Shown here in pieces: positions 1 to 7,122 of a stretch of DNA of 24,061 nucleotides (positions are counted from its first letter, which is position 1; each line of letters starts with the position of its first letter). Location of the stretch: positions 1 through 24,061 of the IMG/VR virus record IMGVR_UViG_3300042888_002520. One strand, 5' to 3'. Source of the DNA: a virus. Below the pieces are notes generated by a model that ran no database searches, had not been told where the DNA came from, and saw only the letters and a program-made list of their open reading frames with translations. A program made the position numbers and the translations under genes.

Positions 1-108
1 GTTATGTTTACGTGGTCGGCCGTCTACTACTTGCCTAGCAGGTGTGTGGCGGATCAGTTCTAATATCTTAGCACGATCTGGAACGTCAATGTCAATGTCT
101 GCACTCAT
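1..108 (-). CDS. Partial gene, N-terminus only; possible polymerase-III-alpha-like fragment
   Basis: Thirty-six codons are visible before the gene leaves the window. The peptide starts MSADIDIDVPDR and continues through an Arg/Lys-rich stretch to RKHN. Its start codon overlaps the stop of the upstream 117-aa gene as ATGA, which fits translational coupling in one operon. The DIDIDxxxR pattern recalls the acidic active-site strand (PDxDxDF followed by Arg) of bacterial DNA polymerase III alpha subunits. Here it sits at the extreme N-terminus, so any such protein would lack the usual PHP domain. This resemblance is inference from about ten residues; the gene could equally be an unrelated phage protein. 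Confidence 0.6.
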   Translation of the reverse strand, partial: MSADIDIDVPDRAKILELIRHTPARQVVDGRPRKHN

Positions 109-458
109 ATTCTACACAGCGCCACAACAGTTTTCAATTGTTGTTCGGCTTCACGAACAGCGCCCAGTGCATCGGCCACAGCAGGATACTGTTCTGACAT
201 GCGCCAGGCTTCCTTTTCTTCCTGCATTTTTTCACGTGCCCAGTCTAAGATTTGTTCAGCGTCTGGATTCAACCCAACGTAATATTGACCTAGATTGAGT
301 GGTTGCCAACTGGTGCCGTTGTATAGTTCCAGTCGTTGATTACTGGTGTTGTATTGTATCTGTCCAACACCCATATAATTACTGTTGTTGATGTAGTTAG
401 TACCGGCACCGCCGGTGACTGCAATGTATTTTCCAGTTTGACCAATGTGTCCTATCAT
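105..458 (-). CDS. Conserved phage protein of unknown function, 117 aa
   Basis: The N-terminal half (about residues 1-60) is rich in Gly, Asn, Tyr and Ser (IGQTGKYIAVTGGAG, then NSNYMGVGQIQYN and LYNGTSWQPL). This resembles beta-rich repeats seen in virion or tail-associated proteins. The C-terminal half (65-117) is charged and probably helical (AEQILDWAREKMQEEKEAW). I recall this two-part layout as a small conserved family in marine T4-like phages, with no assigned function. It begins one base after the stop of the upstream gene (TGG TAA C ATG) and ends in an ATGA overlap with the next gene, so it lies inside an operon. A structural or assembly role is a guess from composition. Confidence 0.75.
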   Translation of the reverse strand: MIGHIGQTGKYIAVTGGAGTNYINNSNYMGVGQIQYNTSNQRLELYNGTSWQPLNLGQYYVGLNPDAEQILDWAREKMQEEKEAWRMSEQYPAVADALGAVREAEQQLKTVVALCRI

Positions 459-459
459 G

Positions 460-1149
460 TTACCATCCTGCTTGTTTCAATATTTCTTTAGCGTACTCCG
501 CATCGGCGGTGTAGTCTGAAAACTTTTTCTGCCATACGTCACTATCTATATAAGGCCATATCATTGACACTTGGTCGGCTGTGAGTTCGCCCAGGAACTT
601 CTGTCCTGATTCTGAGTTGTATATCACCCAAGGGCTGATGCGTCCGGTTGTGACAGCATGGCACATGGCATGACTGCTGCCATAACGCAAACAATCATGT
701 GGCGGTGCCGAGTGAGTCTCACTCCAGTCTATGCCAAACTCCACTGCTCGTGCAAGTGCGTCTGCCACTGCTTCCACTTTCAAATAGTCCAGCAAGTACT
801 CAGTGTATATTTTATCACTGCCCCAGTTGTCAATCTTTTTGTTGTGTTTCAGCAACCACTCTGTGAACTGTCTAGGATTAATTGCCTTTGTGCTCACACA
901 GTATCTGCCAAACTTGACAAATGCTCTATAGTAAGGTGAGTCTGCAAAGTCATCAAATGTTTTGAGCCTGGCCGATCCTTGTGCAATCTCATAGAATCGC
1001 AAGTAAGATTGAAAGCCCAGTTCTACACCACGTTCTGATCGTTCTGATCTGCGGCGCTTGGGTTCACACAGGTGCACCACAAGACTTTCTGCACGTCGAA
1101 ATGTTTTTTTGCAGTAGCCGCAGGTTAGTTCACTTAGTGTCTCGGCCAT
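460..1149 (-). CDS. Zinc-finger-like phage protein of unknown function, 229 aa
   Basis: A putative zinc-binding site lies at the N-terminus: C10, C13, H26 and C28 (CGYC, then HLCEPKRR), followed by a run of Arg/Lys. The rest is a mixed helical protein with several Trp and Tyr residues and no motif I can assign to an enzyme. I chose the ATG at 1149, which has a weak AGAG upstream. The longer reading would need a TTG at 1170. With this start the gene overlaps the preceding gene by 20 nt. It ends TGG TAA and the next ATG follows after a single C. The finger next to basic residues suggests nucleic-acid binding, which is inference only. Confidence 0.75.
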   Translation of the reverse strand: MAETLSELTCGYCKKTFRRAESLVVHLCEPKRRRSERSERGVELGFQSYLRFYEIAQGSARLKTFDDFADSPYYRAFVKFGRYCVSTKAINPRQFTEWLLKHNKKIDNWGSDKIYTEYLLDYLKVEAVADALARAVEFGIDWSETHSAPPHDCLRYGSSHAMCHAVTTGRISPWVIYNSESGQKFLGELTADQVSMIWPYIDSDVWQKKFSDYTADAEYAKEILKQAGW

Positions 1150-1582
1150 GGTCTCTAATGTATTGATCAAGTTCTTTCTTTGTGGTCATTGAGGCCAGCA
1201 TGGCTATCTCATCTTCTTTGTACATGGGAAATAACTCTGCCAGTTGTTTTCTAATACCACTTGCTCCAGCACCAGTTTCTTTCTTCTTGGGCGAGATCCA
1301 GTTGTGTCTGGGTGTACCCATGTCTGGACTCACAGTAGTAGCACACAACCATTGCAGTTCAGGATGCCGGCTGATGTTGAAGAAGTGTTTGTTCAGTCGT
1401 TCGTTGGTGGCAACCAAATAAAACTCTTGCAGTTCTCTTGAGCCTTCCACACATGACGCCCAACGAATCATGAGATAGTTTGAAAACTTCTTGCGTTCCT
1501 CGTCTGTGAGTTCGCTGTAAAAGTTTCTGTTCTTGCGATCCAGTTGTCGCATTTCATTGGCAATGTTTAGTTTGTGATCCAT
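1130..1582 (-). CDS. Probable clamp-loader small subunit (T4 gp62-like), 150 aa
   Basis: The protein is about 150 aa, short and largely helical. It has FYSELTDEERKKFSNYLMIRW near the start, a central HPELQWLCATTVSPDMG segment, a basic WISPKKKE stretch, and a C-terminal helix-turn pattern ending in TKKELDQYIRDHGRD. The order (charged N-terminus, MIRWAS, basic Trp-Lys segment, C-terminal helical bundle) is what I remember of divergent gp62-type clamp-loader subunits in aquatic T4-like phages. There gp62 works with the gp44 ATPase to load the sliding clamp. T4 gp62 itself is somewhat larger and barely conserved, so the call is tentative. Neither gp44 nor gp45 is in the window. Translation starts 3 nt after the radical SAM gene stops. 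Confidence 0.7.
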   Translation of the reverse strand: MDHKLNIANEMRQLDRKNRNFYSELTDEERKKFSNYLMIRWASCVEGSRELQEFYLVATNERLNKHFFNISRHPELQWLCATTVSPDMGTPRHNWISPKKKETGAGASGIRKQLAELFPMYKEDEIAMLASMTTKKELDQYIRDHGRDTK

Positions 1583-1585
1583 ATA

Positions 1586-2641
1586 TTATCCAATATGTAA
1601 TGCTTGTCTATATATGTCGTGCTTGATAGGCAAGTTTGAAAACCACATTTCTGATCTATAGTTGTCTTGGATCAACTGCTGGGTTAAAAATTTATACCAT
1701 CGATCACTGTGATCTTGATTTCGCAGTGCTGTCACAGCATGTTGCATGTTGATTTGATCACAAAATTTTGATTTTTCTAACTGGTCGATTAATATAGCAC
1801 GATATTTTGTAGGTATTACAGAAATACCTATGTCACTGCCAATGTTGGCCAGCACTGGTTGAAATTGATCAATGGCCAACCAATCAAAATATTCCAAAAG
1901 TTCTGGCAACCACCAGATGTTGATGGCGCTGATTACTGTGGCAAGATTGATTCGAACATTCGATTGAGTCAACATCCAATTTAAATTGTTTTCCACAGTG
2001 GCCCAATCACTGCCACTACGCACTGTACTTGCATGTTTACCTACCGCATCAATACTGGCATGCACTTGTATATTGGTGAATGCCGGCCAAAGGTCTGCTA
2101 CATGTTTTGATTTGGCACCCAGCACTGTCATATTGGTACTATACATCAACACAGGATCTGCACCATCTGCAATGAGTTTTTCTAGTACTTCGTAATGTTG
2201 AGGATTCAGCAAAGGTTCACCGCCAGCAAAATAGACTTTTTTACAACCGCTGAGATCCAAGTTTGCAACATCTATTGGCTGATGCAAAACAATATTTTTT
2301 ACTGAGGCTTCGCTGGACCAACTGGTACTGAACCCTGGACCACAACTGCGACATTTTAGATTACACAAATTGTTGTTGCGAAAATCCAAAAATTTTGTTT
2401 GATGAGAGTCAAAATCTGTGTTAAACTTGTCAAATTGATCTCGCCAGCCAGATTGATTTGGCTTGCAAGAACCATGACACGCATCAGGTACTTCGTTGCG
2501 TAAGAAAGCACCACCCACTTGCATGGTCATTTCCTCGCGGCTGTTGAAATGTGGTCCAGCCCATTGGCAACATGGAGTAAATTTGTTACCAGGCATGTAA
2601 CACACACTGGTCCAAGGAGCTTTACAAAAAACTTTATTCAT
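1586..2641 (-). CDS. Radical SAM protein with extra N-terminal cysteines, 351 aa (copy 1)
   Basis: The radical SAM cluster motif CxxxCxxC is at C93, C97 and C100 (CNLKCRSC). It is followed by a GGEP motif (AGGEPLLN) that in this superfamily helps bind S-adenosylmethionine. The first 60 residues hold six more cysteines (C6, C14, C24, C25, C55, C59), including a CC pair. That recalls the auxiliary Fe-S ligands of SPASM/twitch-type enzymes but placed before the core. Such enzymes modify peptides, proteins or sugars by radical chemistry; the substrate here is unknown. The start is preceded by AAGG and overlaps the previous gene by 8 nt. Two other genes (start codons at 6193 and 22702) share the layout. 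The fold is secure, the reaction is not. Confidence 0.9.
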   Translation of the reverse strand: MNKVFCKAPWTSVCYMPGNKFTPCCQWAGPHFNSREEMTMQVGGAFLRNEVPDACHGSCKPNQSGWRDQFDKFNTDFDSHQTKFLDFRNNNLCNLKCRSCGPGFSTSWSSEASVKNIVLHQPIDVANLDLSGCKKVYFAGGEPLLNPQHYEVLEKLIADGADPVLMYSTNMTVLGAKSKHVADLWPAFTNIQVHASIDAVGKHASTVRSGSDWATVENNLNWMLTQSNVRINLATVISAINIWWLPELLEYFDWLAIDQFQPVLANIGSDIGISVIPTKYRAILIDQLEKSKFCDQINMQHAVTALRNQDHSDRWYKFLTQQLIQDNYRSEMWFSNLPIKHDIYRQALHIG

Positions 2642-2933
2642 TTACCTTGATTAGTTTGTATATCATTATAACACGTTCCACAGCATCTTGTAAAGTGGGA
2701 TTGGTCCGGGCCAGTCGCCGGATGTCACCCCACATTTTATCTTCCTGGAGGTGATCAAACAAGGGCCTGCCATCACTAGTGCGCTTGTCGTAATCAACAT
2801 GATGCCCATTTACCGGATCATAATCCCAACCAACCGCTTGTCTAGTGCTGGAATCAGCACCTGCTTCGCGGGCATACACTTTATTGTCCACACGCTCGTA
2901 GATGTAGGTGGCGCCGGGTTTAAGGGTTCCCAT
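2634..2933 (-). CDS. Conserved small phage protein of unknown function, 99 aa
   Basis: The likely start is the ATG at 2933 (MGTLKPGATYIYER). I prefer it to a start at 2978 because the upstream part would overlap all of the preceding small gene's C-terminus. The protein has an N-terminal beta-like segment (TYIYERVDNKVYAREAGAD), a middle rich in His and Asp (GWDYDPVNGHHVDYD), and a C-terminal helix (TLQDAVERVIMIYKLIK). I recall similar short proteins with a TLKPGATYIYER start in aquatic T4-like phages, without known function. It overlaps the preceding 48-aa ORF by 14 nt and the next radical SAM gene by 8 nt. Confidence 0.75.
   Translation of the reverse strand: MGTLKPGATYIYERVDNKVYAREAGADSSTRQAVGWDYDPVNGHHVDYDKRTSDGRPLFDHLQEDKMWGDIRRLARTNPTLQDAVERVIMIYKLIKVNE
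2665..2694 (-). promoter_or_regulatory. Weak promoter candidate, TTTACA-18-TATAAT
   Basis: On the minus strand TTTACA (2694-2689) is followed after 18 nt by TATAAT (2670-2665), inside the 3' end of the 99-aa gene and about 24 nt upstream of the radical SAM start at 2641. The -10 is perfect and the -35 has one mismatch. The location inside a coding sequence makes chance occurrence a real possibility. Confidence 0.25.
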
Positions 2934-3066
2934 ACTTGTAGCCATATTGTGCATGTGCCCAGCGCAGGAATCGTTCAAGACCTTCCTGATCTTCTGGATA
3001 ACTTTCCAAGTAAATCTTGGCCAAGCGATTGATCATTTCAAATATTTGTGGTTCGGTGTATGCCAT
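2920..3066 (-). CDS. Small ORF, 48 aa, unknown function
   Basis: This ORF is read directly from the minus strand. It starts MAYTEPQIFEMINRLAKIYL, continues with an acidic segment (ESYPEDQEGLERF) and ends WAHAQYGYKYGNP. It begins one base after the stop of the preceding gene (TGG TAA C ATG), the same junction seen at four other places here. It overlaps the next gene by 14 nt. The sequence is amphipathic and helical with no membrane segment. Tight packing and plausible composition support a real gene, and skipping it would leave an unusual gap of about 135 nt in a tight operon. No function can be assigned. Confidence 0.7.
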   Translation of the reverse strand: MAYTEPQIFEMINRLAKIYLESYPEDQEGLERFLRWAHAQYGYKYGNP

Positions 3067-3067
3067 G

Positions 3068-3568
3068 TTACCAAGCCTTGTTGTAGTCTACTATCTCACA
3101 GTTGCGACTGATGTCTTTCACAAAGTACACACAGTCTGGATCTGGGTCATCGTTCAATGGCACAGAAAGCAACTGGCCATTCTTTAGTTTGGGTGCATAC
3201 CACGACACTTCGTGATACACATCTAGTATTTCAATGTCTGGGAAACTTGGACGGAAACTTGTGAGTGGATTGAACTGAAATACTTTAAAGCCACGATCGT
3301 TGATTGATGTCAACGGTAACACTTCTAGATCACCTACTTCAGGTTCGCCAATGAGTATTTGCCAGTCCATGGGCATTTTTATGGTGTTGGTTCCTATTCG
3401 TAGCACAAGTGCAGGCGCATTAAAACTTTCTAAAAAGATCAGTGGAATAAAATGATAGTCGGGCTCTTGGGGGTTTGAGTTGTCTAATATAGCAAACCGC
3501 ATGTCATCTACTTCTTCAGGCAAATGATCTAAGTCGTAGTGGATGTTGTCTAGGGTTAATATTCGCAT
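3068..3568 (-). CDS. Conserved phage protein of unknown function, 166 aa
   Basis: From the ATG at 3568 the protein reads MRILTLDNIHYDLDHLPEEV, then mostly beta-type sequence with many Pro, Leu and Ile residues (HFIPLIFLESFNAP, MPMDWQILIGEPEVGD, LPLTSINDRGF, SFRPSFPDIEILDVY). It ends near CVYFVKDISRNCEIV. I see no catalytic motif, and the cysteines are few and unpatterned. I recall it as a conserved hypothetical of aquatic T4-like phages, with no function. No Shine-Dalgarno sequence is visible. A GTG 15 nt upstream is the alternative start, but it falls inside a good promoter match whose expected start site lands near the ATG. The stop is TGG TAA, one base before the next ATG. Confidence 0.75.
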   Translation of the reverse strand: MRILTLDNIHYDLDHLPEEVDDMRFAILDNSNPQEPDYHFIPLIFLESFNAPALVLRIGTNTIKMPMDWQILIGEPEVGDLEVLPLTSINDRGFKVFQFNPLTSFRPSFPDIEILDVYHEVSWYAPKLKNGQLLSVPLNDDPDPDCVYFVKDISRNCEIVDYNKAW

Positions 3569-3574
3569 GTTGTT

Positions 3575-3603
3575 ATAATACACTGTTGTGTGACAGAAGT
3601 CAA
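3575..3603 (-). promoter_or_regulatory. Sigma-70-like promoter, TTGACT-17-TATTAT
   Basis: On the minus strand TTGACT (3603-3598) and TATTAT (3580-3575) are 17 nt apart. The -35 hexamer overlaps the stop codon of the UvsW gene. Transcription should start about 7 nt beyond the -10, at or very near the ATG at 3568. It could drive the small-gene operon to the left of uvsW. The hexamer match and spacing are seen in the sequence; activity is inferred. Confidence 0.45.
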
Positions 3604-5069
3604 CCTATTTTCATCCAGTCCAGCTTTTCTTGTGTAAAGGGATAGTTGGCTTCTTTGTAGAACTGTTTGCGCTTGGTCAAGTGACGCTTGGCAAATTTAC
3701 AAGTGCTGGTCAAGTCCCAGATCTGAACATGATCTTTGTCTTCTGCTCGTCTAATGCCTCGCCCAATGCTTTGTATAACGCGGACAAAGCTCTTTCCAGG
3801 TTCAACCAGAACCAAATTAAAAATACGGGGAATATTGATACCCACGGCGGCCACACCATATGTGGCCACAATGATTTTGTCTGTTGCGTCAGCCACTTCA
3901 TCATACTCTGCTTGCCTGTTTTTTGTTTTGGTTGCACCTGATACAAAAACTGCACGATCGCCCAAGCGTTCCACCAGTTGTCTACCACATTCAGTTCGGT
4001 CCACCAGCACTAGTGTGTTGCCTGTTTCGTTTACTCGGTTTATCAAGTCAGCCATGGTGTCCAAGCGTCCTGATTCCTCAAGCAAGTATTTGAGCTCACT
4101 TTGATAGTCTTTGTATTCCACATGATCAATCAGTTGCACAATGTTCACATGACAGTTGGCCAGCACACCTTGTTGTTGCAGTTCGCTGGCACTGAGCTTG
4201 CCAATCACCGGACCAAGACTCACAAGCAAGGCTTGGCTTTCAAACTTCTCTTTGGGCACAGTTCCAGTCAATCCCCAGCGAATCGGCACTCTCGACATTA
4301 CACCTGTCAGCAAGGTCTTTAGTGCGTCTGCCTTGGCCATGTGTACTTCGTCCACAATAACACATACCACGTCTTCCAAAAACTCACCTATGGTACAATC
4401 GCCTATGCCGGCCTTGGTATTCTTCAACAGGTTGTTTAGACTTTGCCATGTGCATATGGTGTGTTGACGTCCGTATTCTTTTCTGTCACCAAAGTACACA
4501 CCAACATCTTGTTGCATGTTGATATAGTCTGCTTCAGTCTGTGTGACCAAGCTCTTGTTGGGCACAATAACAATACTGCGTCCATAGGGTGTGACAGCAT
4601 TGCTCAAAGCCGCTGTCATTATGGTCTTGCCTGCGCCTGTGGCCACTTCCTGTATGCACTGTGGGTTGGCCAAGAAGTTGTTCACAATCTCCACTTGATA
4701 GTCACGCAACATGATGGGCTCACCTGCGGCGGGATGACCTTTGGGCCAGGTCACATGTGCAAAACTTGTTTCTGAGACCTGTTCAAAGTTGAATGTGTTT
4801 GAGTAGTCCCGTTGATCATCCAGTTCAACATCATAATCCAGCCGCTCCAATATGGGCATGATCTCAGGCAACAGGTTCACATAAGTTGATCCACCCAATT
4901 GAAAGTATGCCACCTTACCATCCCAGCGACCCAGTCTCACTGCTGGCAAATAACGTGCGGCAGGGTTTTCGTATTTGAAAGCATTGACCAAGGCCTTGCG
5001 AGCATCCAAGTCCAGGCCTTCAATCTTGATGTTTACTTCATCACGTATTTGTATGGTGCATCGTTTCAT
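3600..5069 (-). CDS. uvsW: UvsW-type SF2 DNA/RNA helicase, 489 aa
   Basis: This is a complete superfamily-2 helicase. Motif I (Walker A) is ATGAGKT at residues 143-149, motif II is DEVH at 240-243, motif III is LTGT at 267-270, and motif VI is QSIGRGIRR at 433-441. A Q-type LRDYQ segment precedes motif I at 121-125. Before the core lies a roughly 110-residue N-terminal domain with ARYLPAVRLGRWDGKV, typical of the UvsW N-terminal DNA-binding domain. In T4, UvsW unwinds branched DNA and R-loops, drives fork regression, and helps switch from origin- to recombination-dependent replication. The length fits T4 UvsW. The start overlaps the upstream radical SAM stop as ATGA, so they are co-translated. 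The uvsX and uvsY-like genes lie about 17 kb away. Confidence 0.95.
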   Translation of the reverse strand: MKRCTIQIRDEVNIKIEGLDLDARKALVNAFKYENPAARYLPAVRLGRWDGKVAYFQLGGSTYVNLLPEIMPILERLDYDVELDDQRDYSNTFNFEQVSETSFAHVTWPKGHPAAGEPIMLRDYQVEIVNNFLANPQCIQEVATGAGKTIMTAALSNAVTPYGRSIVIVPNKSLVTQTEADYINMQQDVGVYFGDRKEYGRQHTICTWQSLNNLLKNTKAGIGDCTIGEFLEDVVCVIVDEVHMAKADALKTLLTGVMSRVPIRWGLTGTVPKEKFESQALLVSLGPVIGKLSASELQQQGVLANCHVNIVQLIDHVEYKDYQSELKYLLEESGRLDTMADLINRVNETGNTLVLVDRTECGRQLVERLGDRAVFVSGATKTKNRQAEYDEVADATDKIIVATYGVAAVGINIPRIFNLVLVEPGKSFVRVIQSIGRGIRRAEDKDHVQIWDLTSTCKFAKRHLTKRKQFYKEANYPFTQEKLDWMKIG

Positions 5070-6193
5070 ATGTATTGAGCTAGGTCTGGGAATGTGTTTT
5101 TAAAATCTAAATTTCTATATTGATCATGCCGTTGTACAAACTGTTTGAATTGATCAAACAGATTGCTGTTATCTGTGTTCTGCATTAGATTTGACCAGAC
5201 ACGCACATCTTCAATTGTACTTGATTGTAATTTATTTACAATGGCCAACTTGGCCGGAGTTGACCAGACTGAAGGTCTTAACCAAGCAGATGTATGTACC
5301 TTGCCCATCCAGGGTCTGGGTAGTCCTTTTTGTTGACACCATGTTACAAATTCTTCTATGTAAAATATATTAAATGCACTCACAGCATGTGCCACACTGA
5401 GTTTGATGTTTGACTGTTGCTGTTGTAATTTGAGATATTGTTCGGCATGATTCTCTAATGTATTCCAGTCTGCTGGATATCTTAGATACTCAAATCGATT
5501 GTGTATACCATCAATGCTCAACTGCAAATCAATTTCAGCAAAGTGAGTCCATCTATCTAGCCAACTTTGCTCGGGAAAGATGGTGGCATTGGTGGTATAA
5601 TGAATAGAGATATTTTTTGATTGCCCGGTGTGTATGTAATGATCTAACAATGCTCGATGCTGTTCTATATTGGACAGCATGGGTTCACCGCCGTGCAAGT
5701 CTATGTGTATCAAGTTAGGAGCAATGTCAGTAATATTAATGATTAAATCTTTCCGCACACTTTCAATGTTTTGAACTTGTATGCCATACACATCTTTGTA
5801 TTCCTTGATCCATTTGCTGGATGCAGCCGGACCGCAAATGATACATTTTAAGTTGCAAGTGTTTCCCAGCGCCAAACTGGCTGTCAGCAATGCATTGCTA
5901 TCTAAATCATATTCGTCATAATGATGTTTCCAACGAGTGTAATCAAGTTGTCGTTTGCTTTCAATGCCGTTTTCTTCTTCTATCTTGCACCGCTCACATC
6001 CTGAGGGCCACTCACCTGTTTGAAACTGTTGTTTGATCGTGGACAACATTGCACTTTGCCGGTAGTCATCTATGGTGTGATGCTGTATGTTAAAAGTCTG
6101 TGCATAAGACTGACTTCCAAATTTACAACAAGGCAGTATCTCCCCAGTGGGCAGTATTTCCAAATTACTCCAAGGTGCAAAACAAAAAGTCAT
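5066..6193 (-). CDS. Radical SAM protein with extra N-terminal cysteines, 375 aa (copy 2)
   Basis: The radical SAM motif CNLKCIIC provides C113, C117 and C120, and HGGEP follows at 167-171. The N-terminus has MTFCFAPWSN with C4, then a CC pair at C22-C23 and CERC at C66/C69, closely matching the arrangement in the genes starting at 2641 and 22702. The opening FCFAPWSNLEILPTGEILPCC is a hallmark of SPASM/twitch-type radical SAM proteins. The remainder forms the usual partial TIM barrel (LSIDGIHNRFEYLR) and a C-terminal extension of about 100 residues. The substrate is unknown. The stop overlaps uvsW as ATGA, which ties its expression to a recombination gene. There is no Shine-Dalgarno, and two tandem -10 hexamers lie just upstream. 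Confidence 0.92.
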   Translation of the reverse strand: MTFCFAPWSNLEILPTGEILPCCKFGSQSYAQTFNIQHHTIDDYRQSAMLSTIKQQFQTGEWPSGCERCKIEEENGIESKRQLDYTRWKHHYDEYDLDSNALLTASLALGNTCNLKCIICGPAASSKWIKEYKDVYGIQVQNIESVRKDLIINITDIAPNLIHIDLHGGEPMLSNIEQHRALLDHYIHTGQSKNISIHYTTNATIFPEQSWLDRWTHFAEIDLQLSIDGIHNRFEYLRYPADWNTLENHAEQYLKLQQQQSNIKLSVAHAVSAFNIFYIEEFVTWCQQKGLPRPWMGKVHTSAWLRPSVWSTPAKLAIVNKLQSSTIEDVRVWSNLMQNTDNSNLFDQFKQFVQRHDQYRNLDFKNTFPDLAQYI

Positions 6194-6211
6194 ATTATGT
6201 GTGTATTGTCG

Positions 6212-6251
6212 ATTATACGTGTATTATACGTGAAATTTTAACTTGTTGCAA
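6212..6251 (-). promoter_or_regulatory. Promoter with tandem TATAAT boxes upstream of the radical SAM-uvsW pair
   Basis: On the minus strand TTGCAA (6251-6246) is followed after 17 nt by TATAAT (6228-6223), and a second TATAAT lies at 6217-6212. The two -10 boxes are in a short direct repeat (ACGTATAAT twice, 11 nt apart). The ATG of the radical SAM gene is 19 nt beyond the second box. The hexamers are seen directly; two alternative start sites are inferred. Confidence 0.45.
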
Positions 6252-7122
6252 CCTTGATACTTTTAATGCATTGGTGTTGGGAAATCATTTCTATTATTTG
6301 TGACTTTGATTGTGTCATAATCAATTTACCTAAAGTTATACTGCCTAAGCTCAGCTTGGAGTCGTATTTTTTATAACCTTGTCTGTGAAAAAAATCTTGA
6401 TTTTGTTCAAAATATTTCCATATCAATTGCTCAGTATTTTTCAAATCTTGTGCAGAATCTGAATGGAATCTAACGGTAAAGTCAACACACAAGTGACTTT
6501 GTGGTTTGAAAGCATCAGGTGCAATATATTGATCATTGTCGTGCCACAGGTCATACAAGGTTTTACCAATTTCACAATAGTTCAATCTTAAATCTCCCCA
6601 GTCCTCCTGCAAGGTGAACAATTCAAATTCATTATCTTCTATTAGGTCTCGGTAAGGTTTGTATTTCCAAGTTGCAACAAATCTTGGAAAAGCGTTTAAT
6701 GTTTCGTAACGATGAATCCAAATATTCAAATCACCCAAGGCATCTTGTACCGCAACTGGAGCCTTAGAAAAAAATTCATTGCTGGATTGTTGATCATACA
6801 ACCCATGATACACTTCAAATATATGATGTAAGTAATTTAGGTCGTCTTGTGTTGGACTGTGTCCAATGGATTTTTGAATTAGCCCAGGAGAATAGTCGTT
6901 AATTGTTTGTATCAATCTGCGTAGATGGTCCACCACACGATCATGTGTGTATTCAGAATTTGGAAAGTTATAAAATCTCTTAAGATCATCCCATGGTTGT
7001 CCAGCCTCTATAAATAAGTTTAGGTGTTTCAACCACTTGTGTGTTATACTTGTATCTACCAAATCAAAATACAACTCATAGTCAGTTTGATGATTGGTAA
7101 GAGTAATAATAATTTTATGCAT
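6238..7122 (-). CDS. Conserved protein of unknown function, 294 aa
   Basis: A soluble acidic-to-neutral protein rich in His, Tyr, Trp and Asp. Recognisable stretches are KWLKHLNLFIEAGQPW, DLNYLHHIFEVYHGLYD (about 95-112), DLNIWIHRYETLNAFPR, and LRLNYCEIGKTLYDLWHDND (about 180-200). I know similar proteins from aquatic phage genomes, often near radical SAM and glycan genes, but no function is established and I see no catalytic motif I can name. Base composition is AT-richer than uvsW. Its start codon shares the palindrome ATGCAT with the divergent plus-strand gene, so the two 5' ends overlap by 6 nt. No clear Shine-Dalgarno sequence is present. Confidence 0.75.
   Translation of the reverse strand: MHKIIITLTNHQTDYELYFDLVDTSITHKWLKHLNLFIEAGQPWDDLKRFYNFPNSEYTHDRVVDHLRRLIQTINDYSPGLIQKSIGHSPTQDDLNYLHHIFEVYHGLYDQQSSNEFFSKAPVAVQDALGDLNIWIHRYETLNAFPRFVATWKYKPYRDLIEDNEFELFTLQEDWGDLRLNYCEIGKTLYDLWHDNDQYIAPDAFKPQSHLCVDFTVRFHSDSAQDLKNTEQLIWKYFEQNQDFFHRQGYKKYDSKLSLGSITLGKLIMTQSKSQIIEMISQHQCIKSIKVATS
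7008..7016 (+). promoter_or_regulatory. T4-type late promoter motif CTATAAATA
   Basis: CTATAAATA on the plus strand contains the T4 late promoter consensus TATAAATA exactly. Initiation would be near 7022, about 95 nt before the ATG at 7117 and inside the opposite-strand 294-aa gene. The same nine bases recur at 13712-13720 before the other main plus-strand operon. Confidence 0.5.

Noticed and set aside
3710-3988. 92-aa minus-strand ORF inside uvsW
   Set aside because: It lies entirely inside a helicase gene with all its motifs intact, in another frame of the same strand, with no motif of its own.
4101-4775. Plus-strand ORFs opposite uvsW
   Set aside because: Composition is that of antisense shadows with clustered His, Cys and Val; no ribosome-binding site or conserved motif is seen.
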